64,000 nt of DNA, from assembly GCA_964017185.1 (NCBI GenBank), contig OZ024879.1, positions 38,776,383 to 38,840,382 of the forward strand. The letters are read 5' to 3'. This document shows positions 1 to 11,162 of this stretch, piece by piece. The notes beneath the pieces were generated by a model. It saw nothing but the letters and a program-made list of their open reading frames with translations, did no database searches and was not told the origin of the DNA. Source of the stretch: Rugalucina vietnamica. Lineage: Eukaryota; Mollusca; Bivalvia; Lucinida; Lucinidae. Both the position numbers and the translations under genes were made by a program. The stretch's first letter is position 1. Each line of letters opens with the position of its first letter.

Positions 1-1089
1 TTGTATGCTGAGCGGCGAAAGACGATATCCAACACGTGCGAGGCTTACAACAATCTGACGGAGCCAAAGTACGCCTACTATACCGAAATACCTACCATCA
101 TCCTCGGAAATGAACATCAGTTCGTGTACTGTGCTGTTACTAAATCCGGCTCATCGTTTTGGAAAGTGGCTTTGGCGATTCTAGAGTATGGCAGGGATGA
201 AAAACTGCCACGGCTAAATGAATACCTTACGAATCATTCACATCGAGAAATGGAGCAATATTTTGAAACTGCAATTCAATTTCAGTTTGTACGCGAGCCG
301 TATGGTAGGTTGTTTTCTGCGTATAATGATAAATTGTTTCGACCAAATGCTGCTTTTTGGCGGAAAAGCGCTGGACCAATGATAAAATACGTACGCCCAA
401 ACGCATCACGAGACAGTTTAGAATTCGGACATGACATAACATTTACCGAGTTTATTCAGTTTCTGATTAAGAAAATGAAGACCCATAAAACCAGACTCAA
501 TGAGCATTTTGCTCCAATGTATTCTGTATGCAACCCTTGTGTCCGAAAACAGCTGTACCTTGGAAAATTGGAGACATTTGTTGAGGATGCCAAATTCATA
601 ATTTCAAAAATAATGAATAGCAGTGATTATGATGGCGTATTGGAGCAAGATGTTATTAAATCTATAACTCAAGAAGTAAAAGATCGAACAAAATACTTGT
701 ACCAGCTTCTAGAAAAGACTAAAGAACTGAAGTACCCAAAACGCAATCTTTTTCTCCGTCATTGGCGTGATTTCCAGATACGCGGACTACTGTCAAAAGC
801 TGAAGACATGCCTCTGAACGAAAATGATGTAGAAAGTGTTTCACAGAAAACGTTTGAAAATATTCTGAAAGCTGCTGTAACAAAACCAGCGAATCAAACA
901 CTGGTGAAGATGCAAAGAAGGGAGGCGATGTTGCAGGCCTACAGTGCCGTGCCACGTGATTTACTGGACGATTTGGCAAAGTACGTGGAAATAGATTGTG
1001 CTCTGTTTGGATATGATAATAGACCAAGCTGTCTGTTTGAGGCATCTGGTGCAGTACAGAACACGTTCAATTATTTTGATGCCCTGTAA
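1..1089 (+). CDS. Carbohydrate sulfotransferase (Sulfotransfer_2 / HNK-1ST-like), C-terminal part
   Basis: Seen: an open frame from the left edge to a TAA at 1087-1089, 362 codons, without its true start (the first in-window codon is TTG, so the gene or exon begins outside). Residues 44-55 (CAVTKSGSSFWK) match the 5'-phosphosulfate-binding loop of the CHST8-14 group, with the lysine expected to contact PAPS. Residues 96-111 (FVREPYGRLFSAYNDK) match the 3'-phosphate-binding R-x-P-x-x-R-x-x-S-x-Y-x-D-K motif. A later segment with HFAPMY, CNPC and LGKLETF matches the conserved H-x-x-P-x-x-x-x-C-x-P-C and GxxET region. Known for the family: type II Golgi enzymes moving sulfate from PAPS to glycan hydroxyls; the membrane anchor would be N-terminal and is not in view. 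The acceptor sugar cannot be told. No intron is needed in the visible part, and the gene has no evident link to its neighbours. Confidence 0.85.
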   Translation: MYAERRKTISNTCEAYNNLTEPKYAYYTEIPTIILGNEHQFVYCAVTKSGSSFWKVALAILEYGRDEKLPRLNEYLTNHSHREMEQYFETAIQFQFVREPYGRLFSAYNDKLFRPNAAFWRKSAGPMIKYVRPNASRDSLEFGHDITFTEFIQFLIKKMKTHKTRLNEHFAPMYSVCNPCVRKQLYLGKLETFVEDAKFIISKIMNSSDYDGVLEQDVIKSITQEVKDRTKYLYQLLEKTKELKYPKRNLFLRHWRDFQIRGLLSKAEDMPLNENDVESVSQKTFENILKAAVTKPANQTLVKMQRREAMLQAYSAVPRDLLDDLAKYVEIDCALFGYDNRPSCLFEASGAVQNTFNYFDAL

Positions 1090-1195
1090 ATATTTCACTC
1101 GAAACCGGAAAAAAAAACTTGAAATTTCGAATTTAAGAAGAGAATGTACTATCCATGTAATGAAAAGACGTGTGAAGCTAGTGACGATCTAAAAT

Positions 1196-1429
1196 GAGCC
1201 TCGACGCGAGAAAACCGGTCTTCGGGGTTTCCGACCAGGTCCGACACAAACCGGCCTGTACAAGCTCAGAAAAGAGCTAGAAGCTTGAAATTTCGGATTT
1301 AAGTAGAAGAGGAATTGTACTATCCGAGTAGCGAAAACAAAGGCGCTGATCAGCTTCGCGGTTACCGCGAAGCTGATCTGCGCCTTTGTTTTCGCCTAGG
1401 CAAAATCCGGTTTTCTCATGATGCGGCTC
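1196..1429 (+). mobile_element. GAGCCG palindromic MITE, copy 1 (family A reference)
   Basis: ~235-bp element: left end GAGCCTCGACGCGAGAAAAC, GACCAGGTCCGACACAAACC, GAAGCTTGAAATTTCGGATT, then a central hairpin around GATCAGCTTCGCGGTTACCG flanked by AAAACAAAGGCG and CGCCTTTGTTTT, and right end TTTTCTCATGATGCGGCTC. It is flanked by AT/A bases as if TA-targeted. Non-coding. Confidence 0.85.
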
Positions 1430-1641
1430 AAATGATCCCTGCTTCATTGAGGTCATGTAAAATATGAACTGTCTCCAGAAATTTTCTTAGTCAATCTTTG
1501 GACAACTATAGATGGCTACAGCTGGGTGTATATTGTAGTTTAACGTCCCAGTTAACAATATTCAGTCATGTCGAGACCATGCTATGGAAAAGTACAGTTG
1601 AGTAACAACACAGCTCATGTACACCTTTTCTTTTCCCAAAT

Positions 1642-1844
1642 GAGCCGCCTCATGAGAAAACTAACAATGTGGTTTCTGACTGAGCAGTACAAGCACAGAT
1701 GGCTAGAGGTTGGAAATTTGGATTGAGAAAGTAGAGAAATTGTAAAATGTAGCAAAAGCAAAGGCACTGATCAGCTTCACGGCTACTGTGTCTTTGTTTT
1801 TGCATACATGTACGCAGATTGTTGGATTTCTCATGATACGGCTC
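1642..1844 (+). mobile_element. Family A MITE copy
   Basis: GAGCCGCCTCATGAGAAAAC to TTTCTCATGATACGGCTC. Confidence 0.8.
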
Positions 1845-2184
1845 AATTAAAGGCACTCCACAAAAAGAATGAATACCAGTCTGTTTTAACTGTTCTGATT
1901 TGAAGTTGTTGTACACACAGTGAAGCTGCATGGCTATTTTCGACCTGTGCAGACCTGATCAAGTGCTATTTCCCAATCATATTCTGATACTGATGAAAGA
2001 GGAAAAGCACTGTATACTGTGTAATTGCTATCGATGGTAAAATCAGTCAAAGTTATGATGAGGAGTGTCTTGCCATGGCCTGGCTGTTGTTCTTTAAAAT
2101 GGATGAGAATGATTAAAGTTTTCATTAAAATATCAATATTTATTATGCATATGATAAAAAACAAAGCATGCACCAATTATATAT

Positions 2185-2300
2185 GAGCCTGTGCATGAGA
2201 AAACCAACAATTTGGGTTTCTGACCGGGTCCGACACAAACCAGAAAAAGGCTAGAAGCTTGAAATTTCAGATTAAAGTAGAAGAGGGATTCTAAACAGCT
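2185..2300 (+). mobile_element. Family A MITE, left half
   Basis: GAGCCTGTGCATGAGAAAAC through TTGAAATTTCAGATTAAAG, then lost. Confidence 0.7.
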
Positions 2301-2394
2301 AAGCTAATAAGATCTTAATAATATCTTAAAATAGTTTTCAAATCTGATAAAAATTTTACCATAATACCTAAAATATCACAGTATAGTAGATTCA

Positions 2395-2590
2395 AGAGAA
2401 AACTGGATTTTTGCATATACACTAAGACACAATTCAGCTTTACCAGATATACACAGCTGATCTGCTTTCACTTCAGATAGTACGATATTTCTTATTAAAT
2501 CCCAAATTTCAATCTTCTAGTCTTCTTCTGTGGCTGTACACATAACAGACTGGTTTGTGTTGGACCTGGTCAGAATTCTTGAAGACTCAT
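2395..2590 (-). mobile_element. Family A MITE, decayed
   Basis: AGAGAAAACTGGATTTTTGC, ACACAGCTGATCTGC and TTTGTGTTGGACCTGGTCAG remain. The rest of 2591-2883 shows no recognisable feature. Confidence 0.6.
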
Positions 2591-2883
2591 CTTCTTGCTT
2601 TACAACTTGTATATATTTATCAAAGATATTCATTCATGTTTAAACTGACCCGCAGTTGCAAAAATAAACTTTCATATGTATTACAAGTCTTCTATGGTAA
2701 AAACAAGAAAAATAGGTTTCATGAATTACACTTTATTAAAACCCATCTATGCTTTATATACAGAACAGCTACTATGCAACAAAATGTACATGTTAACTAA
2801 AAGAGACCATAACTAAAACCTTGCCTAGGCATTTGCTACAATATTTACCTTATATACAATTACAACACTAAAAGTGATTTTTC

Positions 2884-3669
2884 CATGTAAACTAGAAATA
2901 AGTGTTTGTAAAACACTATGCCCCCAACTGTGTGCTTGCCTCTAACCTGGCACAGTTTATATGATTCATTTATTTAATTATTTTTCAATGAAACTCATGT
3001 AGACCTGGGCACAAATAGCAAACTTGAGGACTAACAGTGATTACAGATGCACACTTAAAAATGGATTTAAAATTTCACAATTCGGTAATTCTGTCAAAAT
3101 TTGACGGAAAGTCCTAAAAAGTTAATCAGGTGGTCTTCTTCTCCACCCCAATCGGTATACCAATTGTGAAGGCTCTAGCTAAAACACTTTTTGAGATATC
3201 TTGCACACAAGATTTTCAAATTTTGTTTTCAAAGGGACATAACTCAAAAAGGGGACATGACTAAGACATGAAAAAAATTACGGGTCAACTATTTTCACAT
3301 GAGGAATCTGTAAATGAAATTTCAATACCCAAGCATTCACTGATTAAAAGTTGCAAATTTCACTGAAAAGTGGAAAAATCAATCAAAATTTCAAAATTCC
3401 GTAATTTTGTCAAAATTTGGGGTAAAGTTTTCAAAAGTTAATCAGGTGATCTACTCTGCAGCCCCAACCAGTATACCAAATATCAAGGCTCTAGCTCAAA
3501 TACTTTTTGAGATATCTTGCACACAAGATTTTCAAATTTTGTTTTCAAAGGGACATAACTCAGAAAAGGGGAATAACTCGGACATGAAAAAAAAAATATG
3601 GGTCAACTATTTTTTCATGAGGAATGTGCATAAGTAATTTCAAAACCCTAGCATTCACCGTTCAAAAGT

Positions 3670-3738
<69 letters not shown>

Positions 3739-3792
3739 GACAAGCCGGAAGCAATATGCCCTTCCAACTTTTTCAAAGTTGGGGGCATAACT
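2884..3792 (+). mobile_element. Tandem-array element, family iii
   Basis: Head CTAGAAATAAGTGTTTGTAA (hairpin GTGTTT/AAACAC) then CTATGCCCCCAAC; two ~315-bp units (GGTAATTCTGTCAAAATT and GTAATTTTGTCAAAATTT); a (CA)n run 3671-3734; end AAAGTTGGGGGCATAA, complementary to the head word. Confidence 0.7.
3669..3735. repeat. (CA)n microsatellite
   Basis: About 32 perfect CA dinucleotides, then CAGACAGACA. It belongs to the family iii element. Confidence 0.95.
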
Positions 3793-3899
3793 ATGGCACA
3801 AATATTAATAACAATACTAGAATTAAGAAATAGCATATGGCTTTAACTGTGTATAGTAATGTATATTAGCACCTGCATCTTAATTTATTAGAGCAGTAT

Positions 3900-4262
3900 C
3901 ACTATAGGGATCAAACATGATTTTCCATTAATTAACATTCCCGAGGTTCAAAGAGAGGGTTGAAAACCGAGGGCATAGCCCGAGTGTTAATGAATGACAA
4001 AATCATCAATTCTGCACAAACAAAAGAAATAATGGTGCACTATATTTTACAGCCTCATTTTCATCAATTTAAAAGCTTTCATTTTTTATGCTAGTTCCGG
4101 GCAGACTTCAGATTCACATTATTAGCATGTGCTTTGAATTGCGCCCGGTAACGAGAATAAGTGAAAGCCATGTTTTAACAGCATGTGCGCACGTGAATTG
4201 TAATATTAATACATAGCTTTCTCTTCATTAATAAATGGCTGTTAATATCATATGGCATGGGT
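3900..4262 (+). repeat. ~370-bp interspersed repeat, copy 1
   Basis: Shares ATGAATGACAAAATCATC, ATGCTAGTTCCGGGC and CTTTCTCTTCATTAATAAA with 13872-14284. No coding frame; class unknown. Confidence 0.75.
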
Positions 4263-4740
4263 ATGCAACAATTTACACTTAAGCATCATATAAACTATAC
4301 ACTACTTTAATCAGACACATTTTTAGTATTAAAGCCATGAACATTTTATAACCATGGGTTCTCTAAAACACTACCATTTATGCCAGCCTATTAAAACTTA
4401 ACAATACAATTAGAAGCAGTAAAAGATTGTAACATACATGTATCATGAACACACCATTGTTTATATAAAAATGTAACATATAAACATACAATTTCTTGCA
4501 AACTCTCTTTGAGTGGACATATCAACTTGTCTATTTGACTATTTCTTAGCAAGCCTATAAACTGGTCTTTCACAAAGAGTTCATATTAGAACTAAATATC
4601 AGAACCGGTAATTAAGAGTACATAATAGGTAAACAAAATTTAGTAAACATAAAAACTAGTCTTTAAGACACAGTCTGATTAAATGAACCTGTTCATCTAC
4701 AATGTATTTCTAAAAAAAGGCAACTCTATCAACTAAATAT

Positions 4741-4975
4741 GAGCCGCGTCATGAGAAAACCCGGATTTTTGCCTATGCGAAAACAAAGGCGCAGATCAGC
4801 TTCGCAGTAACTGCGAAGCTGATCAGCGCCTTTGTTTTCGCTACTCGGATAGTACAATTTCTGTTCTTCATTAATCTAAAATTTCAAGCTTCTAACCTGC
4901 TTCTGTAGTGGCACATGCCGGTTTGTGTCGGCCTGGTCGGAAACCCCGAAGCCCGGTTTTCTCGTGTCGCGGCTC
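4741..4975 (-). mobile_element. Family A MITE copy
   Basis: Complete; ends GAGCCGCGTCATGAGAAAAC and TTTTCTCGTGTCGCGGCTC. Confidence 0.85.
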
Positions 4976-5181
4976 ATATACAAACTGGTCATTATCCTTA
5001 AGACACAGTCCATTCTAAATCATATGAAGTTGTCTATATAGTCGGGTTCATTTCTTAGGAATTCCAATGAGCTAACATGAATTTGCCTATTATGAGTAAA
5101 TACATGAACCTGTCTACATGAATTTTCTAGCATGTGTTTAATATGAACTCTTCTATAGTGGACATGTAAACTTGAGTATTG

Positions 5182-5426
5182 TGACTTAAGGCCTTGTCAC
5201 ACACAAGTGAAAATCCCTCAACGCAGACTTGCGTAAAGAAATTCTTGTTTGTACAATTTTGTGATTTACGTCAGGTTCAACAGCTAATATCCCAACATGA
5301 TTATTGCTGTTAACTGGGACGCAAAGCAAATTTTCAAACAAACAAATCCTTTTTTTTTTACACAAACGCAAAACTACCTCGACTTGTCGCCGAGAGATTT
5401 CACTTACGTGTAACAAGGCCTTTAAC
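5182..5426. mobile_element. TTAA-type MITE, ~235 bp
   Basis: Ends TTAAGGCCTTGTCACAC with AAGTGAAA, and TTTCACTTACGTGTAACAAG with GCCTTTAA; the right flank has one extra T. Non-coding. Confidence 0.65.
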
Positions 5427-5469
5427 AAGGGAAATTGACAACCGTTACTAAACCTATGAACTAGTGGTA

Positions 5470-5545
5470 TATCATGAGTGAAAATGTGAACTGGTTTATT
5501 TGATAGTCCATTTCTTAGCAGCTCCTTGAATAATCATCATTTAGT
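5470..5545 (-). pseudogene. Diverged copy of the GTSF1 3' UTR start
   Basis: ATGAGTGAAAATGTGAACTG and CCATTTCTTAGCAGCTCC recur here as at 10976-11050, just downstream of the GTSF1 stop. The copy ends at a tandem-array element starting at 5559. Confidence 0.55.
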
Positions 5546-5558
5546 ATTAAAAAGCATT

Positions 5559-7242
5559 ACCAGAGGACCAATGGTCCTGAGAACGCTCACCTGAAGCCTG
5601 ATCCTGGAGTATTAAGTCATCATGAAATGACCTTGACCTTGAATACTCACACACCTTTATTGAATTCATAAGTTGTCTGCATCTGCAAAGATTCAGGTCT
5701 CAGGCTGCACTAGTTTCCAAACCCAGTGATTTCTGAGAAAACTATAATTTTAATTTTGATATTCAAATGACCTTGGGTCAAGGTCAAGAAATGACCTTGG
5801 CCTTCATTAATTACTTAACTTCATTGACTCCATCGGTTGTCTGCATCTAGCAACTTTCAGGTCTCAGACTGCAACAGTTTCCAAAATATCCATTGTTTTC
5901 GCCTTTTCCCATGTAAAAGCCTATGTTTCCAAAATTGACCTTGCCGTAAAATAGGTCAAGGTCATCCAATGGTCATCATTTGATCAAACTATGATGGGCT
6001 GGAGTCCCAAATGCTACATACCAAGTTTCGCGAAAATTGGCCTGCCGGTTCTGGAGAAGAAGATTTTTGAGTGGTTTTTACCATATATGGGCGTGGCAGC
6101 CATCTTGGTCATGTGACCTGGATTTCACGATCAAACTTTCGTCTCCCCTACCCATGGATGCTCCACATAAAATTTCACTTTGATTGGCCTAGCAGTTTCA
6201 GAGAAGAAGATCTGTGAAAAGTGTGTATGGACGACAGACTGGCCAAGGTCAAGAGATGACCTTGACCTAAATTAATCAAATACCTTCATCTACTCCATTA
6301 GTTGTTTGCATCCACCACTTTTCAGGCATCAGGCTGCAATAGTTTTCAAAAAATCCATAGTTTTCACTTTTTCCCATGTAAAAGCCTATGTTTCCAAAAT
6401 TGACCTTGCCGTAAAATAGGTCAAGGTCATCCTTGGGTCATCATTTTATCAAACTATGATGGGCTGGAGTCCCAAATGCTACATACCAAGTTTCATGAAA
6501 ATCTGCCTGCCGGTTCTGGAGAAGAAGATTTTTGAGTGGTTTTTACCATATATGGGCGTGGCGGCCATCTTGGTCATGTGACCTGGATTTCGCAATCAAA
6601 CTTTCGTCTCCCCTACCCATGGATGCTCCACATAAAATTTCACTTTGATTGGCCCAGCAGTTTCAGAGAAGAAGATCTTTGAAAAGTGTGTATGGACGAC
6701 AGACTGGCCAAATTCAACAAATGACCTTGACCTAAATTAATCACATACCTTCATCTACTCCATTAGTTGTTTGCATCTACCACTTTTCAGGCCTCAGGCT
6801 GCAATAGTTTTCAAAAAATCCATAGTTTTCACTTTTTCCCATGTAAAAGCCTATGTTTCCAAATTTGACCTTGCCGTAAAATAGGTCAAGGTCATCCAAG
6901 GGTCATCATTTTATCAAACTATGATGGGCTGAAGTCCATGATGCTACATACCAAGTTTCGTGGAAATCGGCCCACCGGTTCTGGAGAAGAAGATTTTTGA
7001 GCGGTTTTTAACATATATGGGCGTGGCGGCCATCTTGGTCATGTGACCTGGATTTCGCGATCAAACTTGAAATGCCACTACCCAAGGAGGCTCCACATAA
7101 AATTTCAACTAGATCGGCCAAGCGGTTTCAGAGAAGAAGATCTTTGAAATTGTGGACGACCGACGGACGGACGGACGGACGGACGCCGGATCATGGCCAT
7201 CCTATAAGCTCACCTTGTGAGCCTTCGGCTCAGGTGAGCTAA
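5559..7242 (+). mobile_element. Tandem-array element, family i (pearl/Helentron-like)
   Basis: Head ACCAGAGGACCAATGGTCC (self-complementary) then CGCTCACCTGA; three units of exactly 465 bp (CTATGTTTCC at 5921, 6386, 6851); an ACGG microsatellite at 7150-7180; terminal hairpin GCTCACCTTGTGAGCC / GGCTCAGGTGAGC then TAA. Units carry ACCATATATGGGCGTGGC and many AAGGTCA words. Pearl and DINE-1-like rolling-circle elements show this plan; assignment is by structure. Confidence 0.75.
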
Positions 7243-10200
7243 AAATCCATAGTTTTCACTTTTTCCCATGTAAATGCCTATGTTTCCAAATTTGACCTTG
7301 CCGTAAATTAGGTCAAGGTCATCCAAGGGTCATCATTTTATCAAACTATGATGGGCTGAAGTCCCCGATGCTACATACCAAGTTTCGTGGAAATCGGCCA
7401 ACCGGTTCTGGAGAAGATTTTTGAGTGGTTTTTACCATATATGGGCGTGGCAGCCATCTTGGTCATGTGACCTGGATTTTGCGATTAAACTTTTGTCTTC
7501 CCTACCCATGGATGCTCCAAGTAAAATTTCACTTTGATTGGCCCAGCAGTTTCAGAGAAGAAGATCTTTAAAAAGTGTGTAAGGACGACAGACTGGCCAA
7601 GGTCAAGAGATGACCTTGACCTACATTAATCACATACCTTCATCTACTCCATTAGTTGTTTGCATCTACCACTTTTCAGGCATCAGGCTGCAATAGTTTT
7701 CACTTTTTCCCATGTTAAAGCCTATGTTTCCAAAATTGACCTTGCCGTAAACTAGAAATTGGCTGCAAGCAAGGCTTTCAGTATACCCCCCGCAAAATTA
7801 TCTAAGGCCAATAACTTAAAGGCCTTTAAGTCAAACATGCAGAAAATTTGTCAAAAATATCTTTTCAGCATTATAATCCTTCATGAAAATCCTCCGTATG
7901 TCTGACTCATGTCTGTAAGGTATTAAATAATATACTGAAAGCTCAGGGAGTAAAATTATTGTTGATTTCACTGTACACTGTTGATCATTATTTATCATGA
8001 GAAATGGTCAAAAATTGGCTATGATAAAAAAAAGCTGTAAATTTGTCAAAAATAAATTATTCAGCATAAGAATTATTCATGCACATCTGAAATGTGCAAA
8101 GAATTCAAATGAAACAATAAAATCACTAGGACTTGATTCCATAAAGTATGCACTACCAGCCGTATTGTATATTAGCGATGGTTGAAAAATGTCTAAGTTG
8201 AAAAATGCTGTAAATTTGTCAAAAATTATTTTTTCACCAATAAAATTCTTTATGCACATCTTCAATATATCTGTAACATGTCTGCAAAGTATTGAAAAGA
8301 ATTACTGAAAGCCCCAGGAGGAGTTGGATTTCACAATGTATGTACTATCAACCATAATTGAATATAAGCAGAAATGGTCAAAATTGGCTAAGTTTAAAAA
8401 GCTGTAAATTTGTCAAAACTAAAATTTTCAGCATAAAAATTCTTCATACACATCTTCAATATATCTGGAACAAATCTGCAAAGAATTAAAAAGAAACAAT
8501 GAAAGCCGTAGGAGGAGTTGATTTCACAAAGTATGCACTACCAACCATTATTGTATGTAAGCAATAGTCGAAAAATGGCTAAGTTAAAAAATGCTGTAAA
8601 TTTGTCAAAAATTATTTTTTCAGCATTATAATTCTTCATGCACATCTTCAATATGTCTGTAACATGTCTGCAAAGTACTGAAAAGAAATACTGAAAGCCC
8701 TAGGAGGAGTTGATTTCACAAAGTATGTATGTAAGCAATAGTCAAAAAATGGCAAAGTTAAAAAATGCTGTAAATTTGTCAAAAATTATTTTTTCAGCAT
8801 TATAATTCTTCATGCACATCTTCAATATGTCTGTAACATGTCTGCAAAGTACTGAAAAGAAATACTGAAAGCCCTAGGAGGAGTTGATTTCACAAAGTAT
8901 GTATGTAAGAAATAGTCGAAAAATGGCAAAGTTAAAAAATGCTGTAAATTTGTCAAAAATTATTTTTTTCAGCATTATAATTCTTCATGCACATCTTCAA
9001 TATGTCTGTAACATGTCTGCAAAGTACTGAAAAGAAACACTGAAAGCCCTAGGAGGAGTTGATTTCACAAAGTATGCACTACCAACCATTATTGAATATA
9101 AGCAATTATAGAAAATTTGCTAAGTTAAAAATGCTGTAAATTTGTCAAAAATGATTTTTTCAGCATGACAATTGTTCATGCACATCTGCAATATATCTGA
9201 AACATATCAGCAAAATATTAAAAGGAAACACTGAAAGCTGTAAGAGGAGTTGATTTCACAAAGTATGTACTTTCAGTACTATGGCAAACATGTTATTGGA
9301 AGACTTAAAAAGTCCCATAACTCTTGCAATACTAAGCCTTTGGCCCCTAAATTCATACCACACATGTATTGTCTGATGGTGCAAGTGTGGTGAAAATTTG
9401 AAACAAATCAGGCAAAAGCTACTCAAGTTATTCAGCAAAGATGTCCAAATGTTGACGGAATGACGACGGAATGACGGAATGACGGAATCACGGAATCACG
9501 GAATCACGGAATGACGGACAGGCTGAAAACAGTATACCCCCCTAAAACTTCGTTTTGCGGGGGGTATAATTAGGTCAAGGTCATCCTAGGGTCATCATTT
9601 TATCAAACTATGATGGGCTGGAGTCCCAAATGCTACATACAAAGTTTCATGAAAATCGGCCTGCCGGTTCTGGAGAAGAAGATTTTTGAGTGGTTTTTAC
9701 CATATATGGGCGTGGCAGCCATCTTGCTCATGTGACCTGGATTTCGCAATCAAACTTTCGTCTTCCCTACCCATGGATGCTCCACATAAAATTTCACTTC
9801 GATTGGCCCAGCAGTTTCAGAGAAGAAGATCTTTGAAAAGTGTGAATGGACGACAGACTGGCCAAGGTCAAGAGATGACCTTGACCTTAATTAATCACAT
9901 ACCTTCATCTACTCCATTAGTTGTTTGCATCTACCACTTTTCAGGCCTCAGGCTGCAATAGTTTTCAAAAAATCCATAGTTTTCACTTTTTCCCATGTAA
10001 AAGCCTATGTTTCCAAATTTGACCTTGCCGTAAAATAGGTCAAGGTCATCCAAGGGTCATCATTTTATCAAACTATGATGGGCTGAAGTCCCTGATGCTA
10101 CATACTAAGTTTCGTGGAAATCGGCCCACCGGTTCTGGAGAAGAAGATTTTTTAAGGGTTTTTACCATATATGGGCTTGGCGGCCATCTTGGTCATGTGA

Positions 10201-10397
10201 CCTGGATTTCGCGATCAAACTTGAAATGCCACTACCCAAGGAGGCTCCACATAAAATTTCAACTAGATCGGCCAAGCGGTTTCAGAGAAAAAGATCTTTG
10301 AAATTGTGAACGACGACGACAACGACGACGGACGGACGCCGGATCATGGCCATCCTATAAGCTCACCTTGTGAGCCTTCGGCTCAGGTGAGCTAAAA
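7243..10397 (+). mobile_element. Family i element, second copy split by family ii
   Basis: 5'-truncated continuation of family i units (7243-7755), interrupted by 7756-9569 and resumed to the terminal hairpin at 10365-10394. Confidence 0.75.
7756..9569 (+). mobile_element. Tandem-array element, family ii, nested in family i
   Basis: Head CTAGAAATTGGCTGCAAGC with GTATACCCCCCGCAAAA; seven units of 174 or 193 bp (GCTGTAAATTTGTCAAAA at 8034, 8207, 8401, 8593, 8767, 8941, 9133); GACGGAATGACGG microsatellite; hairpin GTATACCCCCCTAAAAC / GTTTTGCGGGGGGTATA. No coding capacity. Confidence 0.75.
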
Positions 10398-10529
10398 ATC
10401 AATACATGTACAATGCTTCTCTGTATATACTTCTACAATAAAGCCATCCCATCTAGCTGTGAAGTTACTGCACAAAATTAACACAATGAAATACTCTATT
10501 TTTTAAAATATAAAGCAACTCCATATATA

Positions 10530-10684
10530 AGCCTGTGCGTGAGAAAACCAACAATTTGGCTTTCCAACCAGGTCCGACACAAATTGGCCTGTACAATCTC
10601 AGGAGCAAGCTAGAACGTTGAAATTTCAGAGTTTTGGCTTTGTTTTCGCATATGCAGATTGTTGGTTTTCTTATGCACTGGCTC
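10530..10684 (+). mobile_element. Family A MITE, internally deleted
   Basis: AGCCTGTGCGTGAGAAAACC to TTCTTATGCACTGGCTC, central hairpin lost. Confidence 0.75.
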
Positions 10685-10714
10685 ATATAATGAATGGGTA
10701 AATGCATGACGCTG

Positions 10715-10990
10715 TCTATATAAACATTTCCATCAAATGTGAACTTGTCTATATAAACATTTCCATCATGGGTGAAAATGTGAACTTGTGTATATATAAA
10801 CATTTCCATCATGGGTGAAAATGTGAACTTGTGTATATATAAACATTTACATCATGGGTGAAAATGTGAACTTGTCTATATAAACATTTCCATCATGGGT
10901 GAAAATGTGAATTTGTCTACATAAACATTTCTATTATGAGTGAAAATGTAAATCTGTCTATATGAACAATTTTATTATGAGTGAAAATGT
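10715..10990 (-). repeat. Tandem ~40-60 bp repeats in the GTSF1 3' region
   Basis: Five to six imperfect units with the core ATTTCCATCATGGGTGAAAA followed by TGTGAACTTGTCTATAT (plus strand). The outer units are more diverged (ATTATGAGTGAAAATG). If the first poly(A) signal is skipped the array would be transcribed in the 3' UTR. Confidence 0.75.
10971..10976 (-). terminator. Candidate poly(A) signal AATAAA of the GTSF1-like gene
   Basis: AATAAA on the minus strand about 75 nt after the stop codon. It is the first canonical hexamer downstream. It lies at the edge of a 3' tandem-repeat block, so longer 3' ends are possible. Confidence 0.4.
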
Positions 10991-11049
10991 GGACTCGTTG
11001 ATTAAACAGAGTCCATTTCTTAGCAGCTCCATTGAGTATCGTCATTAGC

Positions 11050-11162
11050 TTAATCTTCACTCCATGGATCACTGAAGGAGTTGACGGCGTTGTGTCCATT
11101 GCTGGAGGAAGGCATAGGGGTGTTCCCGACCTTTGGTACCACGAACTGGGGGAATGATGGAT
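11050..11162 (-). CDS. GTSF1: GTSF1-like exon 6: C-terminus with Trp341 and stop
   Basis: It starts after acceptor ATGTGTTTCAG, completes a split Asp codon, and ends FSDPWSED then TAA (11052-11050). The acidic/Trp ending resembles the PIWI-contacting Trp motifs of GTSF1 proteins. Confidence 0.87.

Noticed and set aside
5186-5428. 80-residue frame
   Set aside because: It lies within a short TIR MITE with TTAA ends.
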